The notes beneath the pieces were generated by a model. The model was given only the letters and a program-made list of their open reading frames with translations, was not told the origin of the DNA and searched no databases. The position numbers were made by a program, and so were the translations under genes. DNA of 64,000 nt from Candidatus Stoquefichus massiliensis AP9 (GTDB taxonomy: Bacteria; Bacillota_I; Bacilli_A; Erysipelotrichales; Coprobacillaceae). Shown here in pieces: positions 18,461 through 27,902 of this stretch; position 1 is the stretch's first letter; the number at the start of each line of letters is the position of its first letter. The stretch covers positions 129,903-193,902 of the forward strand of contig NZ_HG005290.1 of assembly GCF_000455285.1 (NCBI RefSeq). The letters are read 5' to 3'.

Positions 18461-19010
18461 AACGATATTTTAATTTCTTTACAACTTTTGATACTGGTAA
18501 TCCAATAACATTATCTTTATCGCCATCAACATAATCAACAAAACAATCAGCTAACCCTTGAATTCCATAAGCCCCAGCTTTACCTTGCCATTCACCTGAG
18601 TTTAAATACTTATCCAACATTCCATGAATATCCTTAAAATAAACATCTGTCGTTTCAACAAAAGTTTCTAATTGACTTCCAAAATAAATTGCAACCGCTG
18701 TATACACAGTATGTTTCTGTCCAGATAACATTTCTAATATATATCTCGCCTCTTTTTCATCTTTAGCTTTACCAATAATTTGATTGTTAAAATAAACAAT
18801 TGTATCAGCACCAATCACTATATCATCAGGGTATTTTTGATGGATTGGTGTTGCCTTATCAATTGCTAAAGAAATGAATCTTTGTGGAATGGGTAATGTT
18901 TCATCCATAATTTCATCTATAGAAGAAGCATCGATTATAAAATCGATGCCTTCTCTTTCTAGTAATTCTTTTCGTCTAGGAGACGTTGAAGCCAGAATAA
19001 TTTTATTCAC
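18459..19010 (-). CDS. maf: Maf-family nucleoside triphosphate pyrophosphatase
   Basis: A 183-residue Maf protein (hydrolyses dTTP/UTP or modified NTPs to monophosphates, housekeeping of the nucleotide pool). I start it at the GTG at 19010, giving [17 protein letters not shown], the diagnostic Maf N-terminus. The longer frame runs back into pnp. [18 protein letters not shown] and [11 protein letters not shown] are the other conserved blocks. The start overlaps the pnp stop by 8 bases with a GGAAG site inside pnp. In Bacillus maf sits next to radC; here it has moved to follow pnp. Confidence 0.95.
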   Translation of the reverse strand: MNKIILASTSPRRKELLEREGIDFIIDASSIDEIMDETLPIPQRFISLAIDKATPIHQKYPDDIVIGADTIVYFNNQIIGKAKDEKEARYILEMLSGQKHTVYTAVAIYFGSQLETFVETTDVYFKDIHGMLDKYLNSGEWQGKAGAYGIQGLADCFVDYVDGDKDNVIGLPVSKVVKKLKYR

Positions 19011-21135
19011 CAGATTTATCTTCCTTTGATTGAACTGGTTTTGGTAATAATGCTTTTCTAGAAACATTAACACCTTTATCAGTTATTTTAATAACTTTTA
19101 CTTTCACAACATCACCTAATTTTAAAACATCCGAAACTTTATTAATTCTTTCATGTGCAACATCTCCAACATGTAAGAATCCATTTGTTCCTTCAAATAA
19201 TTCAACAAAGGCAAATTTGTCTTCTACACGAACAACCTTACCATCATAGATTTCTCCAACTTCTGCTTTCTTGACAATGTTTTCAATAAGTTTAGCAGCT
19301 GTATTAATAGCATCTTGATCAAAATGATAAATTGTTACACGACCATCTTGTTCAATATCTATCTTCACATCATTTGATTTTTCAATAATTTCATTAATAT
19401 TCTTTCCACCAGGTCCAATAACATCTTTAATTTGATCTGGATCAATTCTCATCATAAAGACTTTTGGAGCATATGGACTTAATTGATTTTTAGGTTGATC
19501 AATAGCTCCTAACATACAATCCATAATTTGTTGACGTCCAATCTTAGCTTGCGTTAATGCTTCCTGCAAAATTTCTTTAGTAATTCCATCAATTTTAATA
19601 TCCATTTGCAATGCACAAATTCCTTTTTTTGTACCTGCGACTTTAAAATCCATATCGCCTAAATGATCTTCCATTCCTTGAATATCTGTCAATATTGTAT
19701 AGTCATCACCTTTTTTTACTAATCCCATAGCAACCCCACTGACTGGATTACTGATAGGAACTCCAGCTGTCATTAAAGCCATTGAAGATGCACATATTGA
19801 TGCCTGTGATGATGAACCATTTGATTCTAATACTTCTGATACAACTCGAATTGTATATGGAAATTCATCTTCACTTGGAATAACTTGAGCCAATGCTCTT
19901 TCTCCTAATGCACCATGTCCAATCTCACGACGACCAGGAGCCCCCATTCTTCCTGTTTCACCTACAGAATATGGTGGGAAGTTATAATGATGCATGAATC
20001 TCTTTTGATCTTCTAATCCTAAGCCATCAATCTTTTGATGTTCTCCTAGCGCCCCTAATGTACACACTGATAGTACTTGTGTTTCACCACGTGTAAATAA
20101 TGCTGAACCATGAACTCTTGGCAATAAATCTACCTGAGCATTTAATGGTCTCACTTCATCAATTTGACGTCCATCAGGTCTTACTTTATCTTCCGTAATT
20201 AATCTTCTGACTTCATCCTTCTCTAAGTCATGTAAAACCATTTTGACTTGTTTGATAACTTTTGCTTCTTCTTTAAAATCTGCATATTCTCTCGATTCAA
20301 ATAAAGCAACAATTTCATCATTAATATCATCAATAGCTCCATATCTTTCCAATTTTCCTGGAATACGAACTGCATCAATCATTCTTTCTTTGGCTAATGA
20401 TTCAACTTCTGCAACAATTGCAGGATCTAATTCAAATAAAGGAATTTCAACTTTTTCCTTGCCACAAGCTGCAACAATCTTTTCTTCAAAAGCAATTAAT
20501 TCTTTAATTGCTTCATGACCAAACATCAATGCATTTAACATTGTTTCTTCATCAACTTCTTTAGCATCAGCTTCCACCATATTAATAGCATCTTTAGTCC
20601 CTGCAACTTCTAGATTAATTAAACTTCTTTCCATGTCCTCTGGCCCTGCATTAACAGTAAACTCACCATCAATCAATCCAACATGTACACCAGCAATAGG
20701 TCCATTAAAAGGAATATCAGATAAGCATAATGCTAATGAAGCCCCAAACATTGCAGCCATTTCTGGTGATGCATCCTGATCTACAGATAAAACTGTATTC
20801 ACAACTTGAACTTCATTTCTAAACCCATCAGCAAATAGCGGACGAATTGGTCTGTCAATCATACGAGCCGTTAATGTCCCATGTTCACTAGGACGTCCCT
20901 CTCTTTTTAAGAATCCTCCAGGAATTTTACCTACAGAATATAATTTTTCTTCATATGTAACGGTTAATGGGAAAAAATCCACATCTTTTGGTTCTTTCCC
21001 TGCTACAGCAGTTGACAAAATAACTGTATCATCATATCTTACCAATACAGAACCATTGGCTTGTTTAGCAAGTTCTCCTGTTTCTACAGTTAATGTCTTA
21101 CCATAAAATTCTAAACTAAATACTTGTTTTGACAT
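19003..21135 (-). CDS. pnp: Polyribonucleotide nucleotidyltransferase (PNPase)
   Basis: A 710-residue PNPase, a phosphorolytic 3'-5' exoribonuclease. The ATG at 21135 ([10 protein letters not shown]) follows GAGGTGG. Two RNase PH-like domains flank a helical domain. The second core has [12 protein letters not shown] and the catalytic [11 protein letters not shown] ([14 protein letters not shown]) and S1 ([17 protein letters not shown]) domains close the protein. It overlaps maf by 8 bases, and the pair share one terminator. Usually pnp follows rpsO directly; here they are split by mgtE and a broken gene. Confidence 0.98.
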   Translation of the reverse strand: MSKQVFSLEFYGKTLTVETGELAKQANGSVLVRYDDTVILSTAVAGKEPKDVDFFPLTVTYEEKLYSVGKIPGGFLKREGRPSEHGTLTARMIDRPIRPLFADGFRNEVQVVNTVLSVDQDASPEMAAMFGASLALCLSDIPFNGPIAGVHVGLIDGEFTVNAGPEDMERSLINLEVAGTKDAINMVEADAKEVDEETMLNALMFGHEAIKELIAFEEKIVAACGKEKVEIPLFELDPAIVAEVESLAKERMIDAVRIPGKLERYGAIDDINDEIVALFESREYADFKEEAKVIKQVKMVLHDLEKDEVRRLITEDKVRPDGRQIDEVRPLNAQVDLLPRVHGSALFTRGETQVLSVCTLGALGEHQKIDGLGLEDQKRFMHHYNFPPYSVGETGRMGAPGRREIGHGALGERALAQVIPSEDEFPYTIRVVSEVLESNGSSSQASICASSMALMTAGVPISNPVSGVAMGLVKKGDDYTILTDIQGMEDHLGDMDFKVAGTKKGICALQMDIKIDGITKEILQEALTQAKIGRQQIMDCMLGAIDQPKNQLSPYAPKVFMMRIDPDQIKDVIGPGGKNINEIIEKSNDVKIDIEQDGRVTIYHFDQDAINTAAKLIENIVKKAEVGEIYDGKVVRVEDKFAFVELFEGTNGFLHVGDVAHERINKVSDVLKLGDVVKVKVIKITDKGVNVSRKALLPKPVQSKEDKSGE

Positions 21136-21166
21136 ATTATATTTCCACCTCTTCATTATCTAAGAC

Positions 21167-21194
21167 ATTATAGCATAAATTGTCCTAATAACAA
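21167..21194 (-). promoter_or_regulatory. Promoter of pnp-maf
   Basis: TTGTTA (21194-21189), 16 bases, TATAAT (21172-21167). Confidence 0.6.
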
Positions 21195-21234
21195 AACATT
21201 TATTTTGAGATATTCATAAACTCATAAAAAAGAA

Positions 21235-21256
21235 GAAACATTTTCTCTAATGTTTC
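21235..21256 (-). terminator. Intrinsic terminator after the broken membrane gene
   Basis: GAAACAT / ATGTTTC stem followed by TTCTTTTTT on the minus strand. It overlaps the original stop (TAG 21249-21247) of the broken gene, marking where that gene used to end. Confidence 0.65.
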
Positions 21257-21712
21257 CCCTTTATATCTCTAAAATGCTGATAATGAATACCAATATGTCC
21301 AATTCCTAAAAGTATTGTCGATACAATCAAAGCAATATTTTGAATTGATATTCATAAACACAAAAAAGCAATAACTGGACAAGTTGCTCCAGCAAGTGGA
21401 ATACCTAAAAATGAAGCATAAAAGTTATTAAGCGTTTGAGCGCTTTTAAAATATCGAACCCAAAAACCTTCATAAATAAACATAGCTACTATAGAAATCA
21501 TCATAAAAATGTCAAAACAATAAACAACTTCTTGAAAAGATATTACACCAAAACAAGATGTAAGAACTTCACCAACTCTTTCCAATACCAATAAAACTTT
21601 ATTTTCATGAGATGTATCATAACCAATAGGCTGATGTTTTGCCCAAAGAAGATTAGGAAATATTAACCCTATCAAGTAAATAATTCCAATCCAAGAAACA
21701 TATATATATCCA
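21247..21712 (-). pseudogene. Broken multi-pass membrane protein gene downstream of mgtE
   Basis: The minus-strand frame follows the mgtE stop and reads YVSWIGIIYLIGLIFPNLLW onward through several membrane helices to an in-frame TGA at 21354-21352. It then continues for about 34 codons in the same frame (ISIQNIALIVSTILLGIGH) to a TAG at 21249-21247. The second part is plainly the same membrane protein, so the TGA looks like a single nonsense change. No ATG with a ribosome site starts the frame; the first usable codon is a TTG at 21675. It resembles small four-helix membrane proteins of unknown function in Firmicutes. Other genes here end in TGA, so recoding is unlikely. Confidence 0.6.
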
Positions 21713-23071
21713 TCATAAATTCAAAAATATCCCTGCAACATTAAAATATACTAATAAAGATAAAGCATCTACAATTGTTGTAATAAAAGGACTTGCCATC
21801 ACAGCAGGATCAAACCCAATTTTATCAGCCAAAATAGGTAATATACAGCCTACCAATTTAGCAACAACAACAGTAACAAATAAAGTTAAACAAACAACAA
21901 AAGCAACTAATGTTGTTGTTTGGTCAATTAATAATATCTTTACAAAATTAGCTACTGAAAGTGTACCTCCAACAATAATAGAAACTTTCATTTCTTTCCA
22001 GATGACCAGTGGAAGCTCTTTAAATTCAACTTCATCCAATGATAAAGCTCGAATAACAGATACAGATGCCTGTGACCCACAATTTCCACCAGTGTCCATT
22101 AACATAGGAATAAAAGCAGTTAAAATAACATAAGTGGATAAAGCTGATTCAAAACCTTGAATAATTTTTCCCGTAATTGAAGCAGAAATCATCAATAACA
22201 AGAGCCAAGGAATACGTTTTTTGTAAGTATCCCAAACACTGGTTTTCATATATGGTTGATCAGTTGGTGTAATAGCAGCCATCATTTCGATATCTTCAGT
22301 TGCCTCTTCTTCAATGATATCCATTACATCATCTACAGTAATAATACCAACCAATCTATTTTCATTATCAACAACTGGCATAGCTGCAAAATCATATTTT
22401 TGAAACTGTTTTGCAACTTCTTCTTGATCATCCAATGTATGAACTGTAATGATATTTTCAGTCATCAATTCTTTAATACTTATGTTTTCATTAGACAAAA
22501 TAATTTCTCTTAATGTTACAATTCCTAACAGATGTTTTTGGGCATCAGTAACATAACAGATATTAATTGTTTCTTTATCAATTCCTGTTTTACGAATACG
22601 TTCAATCGCATCACTCACACTCATATAGGCACGTAAGTCAACAAATTCAACAGTCATAATACTACCAGCAGAATCTTCTGGATACTTTAACAAACTGTTA
22701 ATATCTCTACGTGTTTCTTTATCAGTTGCTGCTAAAACCTTTTTCACAACATTTGCAGGCATTTCTTCTAACATATCAACTGCATCATCAGAATACAAAT
22801 CATTCATGATTTGTCCAATCTCACGATTTGTCAAAGACTCAATAATCATTTGTTCATATTCAACTGGTATGTATGAAAAAACATCAGCTGCACTATCCTT
22901 AGGTAATAATCTAAACAAACGCACAACATCTTCACGTTCATCAATTGTTTCAATAATTTCTGCAATATCTGCTTCATTTAAATCAACTAATAATTCTCTA
23001 ATCTGGTGATATTTTTTATTCTCTAATAAATCTTTAATTTGAATTTCTAATTCTTCTATTCTTTCTTCCAT
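21713..23071 (-). CDS. mgtE: MgtE-family magnesium transporter
   Basis: A 452-residue MgtE, a magnesium channel of the inner membrane. Order: acidic helical N domain (1-130), two CBS domains (about 138-255; DAQKHLLGIVTLREIILSN and VVDNENRLVGIITVDDVMDI), the plug helix, then five membrane helices ending the protein. The N and CBS domains sense cytoplasmic magnesium and close the pore. Start at 23071 after GGAGGG. The 5' leader forms an extended hairpin (23093-23148), which may regulate it; the leader is too short for a classical M-box. Confidence 0.96.
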   Translation of the reverse strand: MEERIEELEIQIKDLLENKKYHQIRELLVDLNEADIAEIIETIDEREDVVRLFRLLPKDSAADVFSYIPVEYEQMIIESLTNREIGQIMNDLYSDDAVDMLEEMPANVVKKVLAATDKETRRDINSLLKYPEDSAGSIMTVEFVDLRAYMSVSDAIERIRKTGIDKETINICYVTDAQKHLLGIVTLREIILSNENISIKELMTENIITVHTLDDQEEVAKQFQKYDFAAMPVVDNENRLVGIITVDDVMDIIEEEATEDIEMMAAITPTDQPYMKTSVWDTYKKRIPWLLLLMISASITGKIIQGFESALSTYVILTAFIPMLMDTGGNCGSQASVSVIRALSLDEVEFKELPLVIWKEMKVSIIVGGTLSVANFVKILLIDQTTTLVAFVVCLTLFVTVVVAKLVGCILPILADKIGFDPAVMASPFITTIVDALSLLVYFNVAGIFLNL

Positions 23072-23092
23072 ATTTTTCCCTCCAAGATATTA

Positions 23093-23148
23093 TTGTATGT
23101 AAAAAGGATAACGGCTCAGGAACATCGTTATTACTGTAAAACATACAA
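23093..23148 (-). promoter_or_regulatory. Nested hairpin in mgtE 5' leader
   Basis: On the minus strand TTGTATGT (23148-23141) pairs with ACATACAA (23100-23093), enclosing an inner stem ATAACG (23131-23126) / CGTTAT (23113-23108). It ends about 10 bases before the GGAGGG of mgtE. I do not recognise it as a known riboswitch class; a protein- or ion-responsive leader is a guess. Confidence 0.5.
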
Positions 23149-23201
23149 ATCACATCCTTTCAAGATAAAATCTAACATTATTATAAACGAGACAAAGAAA
23201 A

Positions 23202-23228
23202 AAAGATATTCTTTTTTGAATATCTTTT
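23202..23228 (-). terminator. Intrinsic terminator of rpsO
   Basis: AAAGATATTC / GAATATCTTT with a six-base loop and T residues on the minus strand, overlapping the rpsO stop. Confidence 0.75.
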
Positions 23229-23493
23229 ATCTTCTTAATCCTAATTTGTCAACTAATGCTGTATATCTATCAAGATCTTTATTTTTTAAATATTTTAATA
23301 AATCTCTTCTTCTACCAATTTTCTTTAAAAGACCTCTATTTGAATGATGATCTTTTTTATGAACTTTAAAGTGTCCGTTTAATTTGTTGATATCGGCAGT
23401 TAAAACAGCGATTTGTACTTCTGGAGAACCAGTATCTCCTTCTTTAGTTGCATATTCTTTAATAATAGCAGTTTTTTCTTCTTTAGTTAACAT
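23227..23493 (-). CDS. rpsO: Ribosomal protein S15
   Basis: An 88-residue S15 of normal length. It binds the 16S rRNA central-domain junction early in 30S assembly. The family block [12 protein letters not shown] and [16 protein letters not shown] are intact, and the C-terminus reads [15 protein letters not shown] lies before the ATG. It has its own promoter and a structured leader, consistent with S15 feedback control. Confidence 0.98.
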   Translation of the reverse strand: MLTKEEKTAIIKEYATKEGDTGSPEVQIAVLTADINKLNGHFKVHKKDHHSNRGLLKKIGRRRDLLKYLKNKDLDRYTALVDKLGLRR

Positions 23494-23527
23494 AACATTT
23501 CCTCCTTGTATTTTAACTTAGCTATTT

Positions 23528-23560
23528 CCAAGATATAGGTCGAGGACTCTTATATCCTAG
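23528..23560 (-). promoter_or_regulatory. Structured leader of rpsO (possible S15 autoregulatory element)
   Basis: CTAGGATATA (23560-23551) pairs with TATATCTTGG (23537-23528) allowing two G-U pairs, with a 13-base loop. It lies between the promoter and the ribosome site. S15 represses its own mRNA through varied leader structures in many bacteria; this one is a candidate by position. Confidence 0.5.
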
Positions 23561-23577
23561 ATGTAGCCGCACATGTT

Positions 23578-23605
23578 ATTATAAAGATTTTGATACATAT
23601 GTCAA
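23578..23605 (-). promoter_or_regulatory. Promoter of rpsO
   Basis: Consensus TTGACA (23605-23600), 16 bases, consensus TATAAT (23583-23578). Confidence 0.75.
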
Positions 23606-23623
23606 GATATTTTCCATTTATCA

Positions 23624-24082
23624 CTATATTTTATTTTCTATCACATATAGTTTTGATAAATCATCTGATACAATGAGATAAAGTTGATGAAAATTGTTTT
23701 GACTTAATTTTTGATAAGCATATCCTTCATCAAATTTTGGGATATATTGTTCTTCATATTGAAGATTTAATAATAATTGAGAAACTTCATTTTCGAATTC
23801 TGTTGATGGTTCTTTTATATAATCAACAAAATAAGACTGATCAGAATGATAAAGATTAAATAAGAAATATTTTGTTTGATCTCCATGAAATCCAAACGGT
23901 GTACTTCTTTGATATACAAGTGTTTTAGAATCTGGTAATTGAAGATTCCATTGATTTTCAATTGTTTCAATGTGATCCTCATTATACGTATCTTTTCCCA
24001 ATTGATTCGAATTTAATTCAAAATATAACAAAATAGCACCAATCACAGCAACAACAATGAAAATTATTGATTTCTTTTTCAT
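23624..24082 (-). CDS. Unknown membrane-anchored extracytoplasmic protein
   Basis: A 152-residue protein of unknown function. I start it at the ATG at 24082 (MKKKSIIFIVVAVIGAILLY), preceded by GGAGGG. The N-terminus is a Lys-rich head and one hydrophobic helix; there is no lipobox Cys, so it is probably an uncleaved anchor. The remaining 120 residues look like a soluble outside domain with many Tyr, Asp and Gln. It stands alone between the rpsO promoter and a divergently transcribed dehydrogenase. No family was recognised. Confidence 0.65.
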   Translation of the reverse strand: MKKKSIIFIVVAVIGAILLYFELNSNQLGKDTYNEDHIETIENQWNLQLPDSKTLVYQRSTPFGFHGDQTKYFLFNLYHSDQSYFVDYIKEPSTEFENEVSQLLLNLQYEEQYIPKFDEGYAYQKLSQNNFHQLYLIVSDDLSKLYVIENKI

Positions 24083-24188
24083 AAATGATCCCTCCTGCTT
24101 CTTTAGTATATCACTCATTCTTTTTTTTGTCATATCATTTCCAAAAAAGTCAAAAAATGATAGAATATTTCTAATGAGGAGGTATTAT

Positions 24189-25046
24189 ATGCAAAATATT
24201 GGATTTATTGGTGTTGGTGTTATGGGCCAATCAATGGTTAGAAATTTACATAATGCTGGTTATACTGTGACGATTTATACACGAACAAAATCAAAAGTCG
24301 AAGATTTATTAAAATCCGGAATCATCTGGAAAGATACAGTTAAAGAATGTGTTCAAAATCAGGATGTTATTATGACAATGGTTGGATATCCTCAAGATGT
24401 GGAAGAAGTTTACTATGGCGAAAATGGTATTTTAGAAAATGTTCCAAAAGGAACTTTGCTTATTGATTTTACAACTTCTGCTCCTGCTTTAGCTCAAAAA
24501 ATTTATACAAGTGCTAATGAAAAAGGATTATTAAGCTTAGATGCTCCTGTATCAGGTGGCGATATTGGTGCAAAAAATGCAACGCTTTCCATTATGGTTG
24601 GTGGTGATGAGGATGCTTTTGAAAAAGCCAAACCGTTATTTCATATTTTAGGAAAAACAATTCATTATACTGGTGATGCCGGTATGGGTCAACACACAAA
24701 AATGGCCAATCAAATTGTCATAGCTGGTACCATTGCAGGTGTTGCTGAAGCTATTCACTATGCTCATACAGCCAAACTTAATACTGAAACAATGATGCAA
24801 TGCATATCATCAGGTGCTGCTGGGAGCTGGCAATTAGAACATAATGGTCAAGCAATGATTGATCAGGATTTCAATCCGGGATTTTATATTAAACACTTTA
24901 TTAAAGATATGAAAATTGCTCAAAAAGAAATGGATTCTTATGAAACCCATTTAAATATATTAGATAAGGTTTTAGAAATGTATGAAAATCTTCATGAAGA
25001 CGAAAATGGAACACAAGCGCTTATTCATTATTACGAAAAAGTGTAG
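24189..25046 (+). CDS. NAD(P)-dependent beta-hydroxyacid dehydrogenase (3-hydroxyisobutyrate dehydrogenase family)
   Basis: A 285-residue enzyme started at the ATG at 24189 after AGGAGG. The N-terminal Rossmann loop is GFIGVGVMGQSM; the substrate-binding block is DAPVSGGDIGAKNATL; and the catalytic Lys sits in GQHTKMANQI. These are the three signatures of the 3-hydroxyisobutyrate/tartronate-semialdehyde reductase family. It oxidises or reduces a short beta-hydroxyacid; the exact substrate cannot be read from the sequence. It ends convergently with the EamA gene, overlapping by 26 bases. Confidence 0.92.
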   Translation: MQNIGFIGVGVMGQSMVRNLHNAGYTVTIYTRTKSKVEDLLKSGIIWKDTVKECVQNQDVIMTMVGYPQDVEEVYYGENGILENVPKGTLLIDFTTSAPALAQKIYTSANEKGLLSLDAPVSGGDIGAKNATLSIMVGGDEDAFEKAKPLFHILGKTIHYTGDAGMGQHTKMANQIVIAGTIAGVAEAIHYAHTAKLNTETMMQCISSGAAGSWQLEHNGQAMIDQDFNPGFYIKHFIKDMKIAQKEMDSYETHLNILDKVLEMYENLHEDENGTQALIHYYEKV

Positions 25047-25902
25047 TTCCTTTTTCTTTTTGTCCTTTAATAAAATAAATAGAAATGCCTAGTAAAACAA
25101 AACCAATAAAATGTAACCAATCAAATGATTCATTTAAAAAAATCAATGATTCAATATAAGTAATAATAGGATTTAAACTCAGAAAAAAACTTGTTTTCAA
25201 AGCACCAATGGTTCCAATAGACTTCATATAAATAACTTGTATATAAGCAAATCCAATTCCTGAAATTACAATAAACAAAATCCAGTGGAATAAAGATATT
25301 TCAAATAATGGTTGAAAATGAAGTTGATTTTGTATCCAACAATGAATGACTAAAAAAAGAAATCCATAAAACAATTCATAAAAAGAAAGAGTTAAGCAAT
25401 TATGAAGTTGCCATTTTTGAATACAAACATTAGCTAGCATATATAAAATCATTCCTAAAAACAAATACCAAAATCCAATTTGAATATCAAAAATTTGAAA
25501 ACGTATTGATAATAAAAATGCAAAAATTGTTAATCCAATTGCAATATATTCTCTCAAGTTTCCCTTCTGTTTTAATAAAAGAACTGAAAAAACAAAAGTC
25601 ATCATTGGAGCTAGAGCATTCATAAATGCATTATCTATTCCTTTCACTTCATTCATTCCTAAAAAAGTAAAGAAAAAATTGAGATAAATTGCGAACATAC
25701 CAATAAAGAGTGCTTTTTTATGATAGTCGTAATGAAAAGAAAGATGTTTCATTTTCATATAAATTCCTAAAAAAAGAAAAGATAAAAAAACACGCATTGT
25801 TGCCAATAATAAAAAAGGAAGTTCTTGTAATAATAGTTTCATAACAATGACATTACTTCCCCAAAAGAAACTTGCTAATAATAATTGTAAATAAATCGAC
25901 AT
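25021..25902 (-). CDS. EamA/DMT-superfamily transporter
   Basis: A 293-residue multi-pass protein with ten predicted helices in two EamA repeats (first starting YLQLLLASFFWGSNVIVMK, second around residues 145-280). Such proteins usually export metabolites or amino acids; substrate unknown. The ATG at 25902 follows GGGTGAT. The C-terminal end overlaps the convergent dehydrogenase gene by 26 bases, so the two genes share their 3' ends without an obvious terminator between them. Confidence 0.88.
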   Translation of the reverse strand: MSIYLQLLLASFFWGSNVIVMKLLLQELPFLLLATMRVFLSFLFLGIYMKMKHLSFHYDYHKKALFIGMFAIYLNFFFTFLGMNEVKGIDNAFMNALAPMMTFVFSVLLLKQKGNLREYIAIGLTIFAFLLSIRFQIFDIQIGFWYLFLGMILYMLANVCIQKWQLHNCLTLSFYELFYGFLFLVIHCWIQNQLHFQPLFEISLFHWILFIVISGIGFAYIQVIYMKSIGTIGALKTSFFLSLNPIITYIESLIFLNESFDWLHFIGFVLLGISIYFIKGQKEKGTTLFRNNE

Positions 25903-25944
25903 GATATCACCCAAAATAGTATGCACCATTTTTTTATATTTAAA

Positions 25945-25972
25945 AGCAGAAAATGTAAAAGAGTTTTCTGCT
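25945..25972 (-). terminator. Surviving terminator of the dead MerR unit
   Basis: AGCAGAAAA / TTTTCTGCT stem with T residues after it on the minus strand, at the downstream end of the decayed region. Confidence 0.6.
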
Positions 25973-25974
25973 TA

Positions 25975-26905
25975 CTTATTTTCTATGTTTGAAGAAAACA
26001 ATCTCTATATATTTGGTCTAACATAACACCATCACTCATTGTGATTTGATAATAAAAATTTCTTTGGTTATATAAGAACAAAATCCATTTTCACGAAATC
26101 TTGTTTTGACTTTTTCTATATCAGATAAATGATATGTGCTTCCTAATGAATGAAAAAAGTGTTTTACAATAATTTAATGACTCACTTTTGTTACATTCTC
26201 AAAAACAGTATAAACCATTGATAATCATCTATGGTAAAAAATGTTTTTTTATTAATGGTAAAACAAAATCATAACTTTGATAATCGTGATGCTTGAGGAA
26301 CCTAGATAGAAAAATTATCAAAATAATTATTACTTCAAAAGACAATATAATATAAAGAAAAGAATAAATACGTGACTGTGATAAAATATATATACCTTCT
26401 TACATATATATTTTCATTTGAGAACGATAATCTTTTAAGAAAGATTTCCAACTTAATGTCAAGACAATTCTAGCAATCACGGAAGCAATGACGCCAATTG
26501 ATAACCTTTGATATTCTTCCATATATTAAACTCTTGAGAATCAAAATAATCAATATTCTCATAAAGAGACTGATAATCCCCCTTAGCCTTAATAACTTGT
26601 AAACATAATTCTTTTTAAACAGATAATTCTAAATCTTTTTTCTCATAATCAGAATTTTTCTCATATAAGATATCCTCAATATTGATTTCTCATGATTGAA
26701 TTGAATAATATCGTGAATTGTTAAACCTTACCTTCTTAATAATTTGATTTTGAAAAATTGTTCAACATTTTCTGTTATATAATCATGATATCCAGATTGA
26801 TCTCTATTGAAATGCAGCAATTTTTATCTTCATAAAAGCGAATTGCTTGACTAGATAAATATGTTATCTCTTCTAATTCTTTAATTTTTACATAATTACC
26901 TCTTC
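25975..26905 (-). pseudogene. Decayed MerR-family regulator gene
   Basis: Minus-strand translation from about 26905 gives a clear MerR helix-turn-helix start (VKIKELEEITYLSSQAIRFY, then EDK), which then breaks into other frames. Later pieces include HDIIQF, DYEKKDLELSV and DYQSLYENIDYFDSQEF (a typical MerR dimer helix region), each separated by frameshifts or stop codons. Beyond about 26430 there are remains of a hydrophobic segment (SFLYIILSFEVIIILIIFL), so the protein may have had a membrane part or been followed by a second gene. The expected start codon is directly followed by TAA. No intact reading frame over 60 codons remains in this 1-kb stretch. Confidence 0.65.
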
Positions 26906-26909
26906 ATCC

Positions 26910-26940
26910 TTTATACACCTTATATTAACTATAAGGTCAA
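26910..26940 (-). promoter_or_regulatory. MerR-type operator/promoter with 19-base spacer
   Basis: TTGACC (26940-26935), exactly 19 bases, then TATAAA (26915-26910). The spacer holds a perfect inverted repeat ACCTTATA / TATAAGGT (26917-26937, five-base centre). A long spacer carrying an ACC...GGT dyad is the hallmark of promoters activated by MerR-family regulators. It drives the decayed MerR gene. Confidence 0.75.
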
Positions 26941-26954
26941 GACTTTTTGAAAAA

Positions 26955-26980
26955 AAGATGCATATCATGTTATGCATCTT
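26955..26980 (-). terminator. Intrinsic terminator of the pyr operon
   Basis: AAGATGCAT / ATGCATCTT with an eight-base loop and TTTTTT after it; overlaps the pyrD stop codon. Confidence 0.8.
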
Positions 26981-27902
26981 AGTATTGATGAGATTTTCCA
27001 ACAATTTCGTTTATATCTTTAATTCCCATTTCATCAAGTAAATCATTCATTTCTTGTACAATTTTTGGACACGCATAAGGATCAACTAGATTTTGACATC
27101 CCACAGCAACAGCACTTGCTCCTGCAATCATCATTTCAATAGCATCTTTTCCACTTGATATACCACCCATTCCAATCACTGGAATAGAAACAGCTTGTGT
27201 CACCTGATAAACCATTCTTAAGGCAACTGGAAAAATTGCTGGTCCACTATAACCACCTGTTTTATTAGCAATGATCGGCTTTCCTGTTTTAATATCAAAA
27301 CGCATACCAATCATCGTATTGATCATTGTAATTCCATCAGCCCCTGCTGCTTCGACAGCTAAAGCCATAGCCACAATATCTGTAACATTTGGAGACAATT
27401 TGACATAGACCGGCTTTGTACTGACTGCCTTAACAGCTCGTGTCACCTCAGCAGCCATTTCTGGATTAGTCCCAAATTGAATTCCACCACAATGAACATT
27501 AGGACAAGATATATTTAATTCTAAAGCACCAACCATATCATGAGCTGATAATCTTTTGGCTGTTTCAACATAATCTTCAATACCATTACCACCAATATTA
27601 GCAATCACTTTATCAGTATATAAAGGTCTTAATTTTTCTAATTCTTCACTAATCACAGCATCTACACCTGGATTTTGTAACCCAATTGCGTTAAGCAGTC
27701 CACTTGGTCCCTCAGCAATTCGAGGCAAAGGATTTCCATAACGTGGCTCTAATGTTGTCCCTTTTAACATCATTGAACCTAAAACATTAATATCATAAAA
27801 CTTTGCAAATTCATAGCCAAAACCAAATGTCCCACTTGCTGGAATAACAGGATTTTTCATATCTAATCCTGGTAATTTTACTCTTAAATTAGCCATTGAC
27901 AA
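26979..27902 (-). CDS. pyrD: Dihydroorotate dehydrogenase B, catalytic subunit
   Basis: A 307-residue class 1B enzyme (dihydroorotate to orotate, FMN-bound). The active-site block [13 protein letters not shown] has the catalytic Cys, with FMN-binding [10 protein letters not shown] and [15 protein letters not shown]. Class 1B enzymes act with PyrK, which is encoded immediately upstream and overlaps by 14 bases, so electrons go to NAD. Last gene of a pyrB-pyrC-pyrK-pyrD operon. pyrE, pyrF and the carbamoyl-phosphate synthase genes are not in the window. Confidence 0.97.
   Translation of the reverse strand: MSMANLRVKLPGLDMKNPVIPASGTFGFGYEFAKFYDINVLGSMMLKGTTLEPRYGNPLPRIAEGPSGLLNAIGLQNPGVDAVISEELEKLRPLYTDKVIANIGGNGIEDYVETAKRLSAHDMVGALELNISCPNVHCGGIQFGTNPEMAAEVTRAVKAVSTKPVYVKLSPNVTDIVAMALAVEAAGADGITMINTMIGMRFDIKTGKPIIANKTGGYSGPAIFPVALRMVYQVTQAVSIPVIGMGGISSGKDAIEMMIAGASAVAVGCQNLVDPYACPKIVQEMNDLLDEMGIKDINEIVGKSHQY

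Noticed and set aside
21352-21354. Use of TGA as a tryptophan codon (altered genetic code)
   Set aside because: mgtE and the spoVID-like gene both end naturally in TGA, so TGA works as a stop here; the case at 21352 is best explained as a nonsense mutation.
23093-23148. M-box magnesium riboswitch before mgtE
   Set aside because: The M-box is about 160 bases with several conserved loops; this leader is much shorter and lacks them.
25930-26978. Transposase or insertion-sequence remnant
   Set aside because: No terminal inverted repeats or transposase motifs; the fragments read as a MerR-type helix-turn-helix and the promoter has the MerR spacing.
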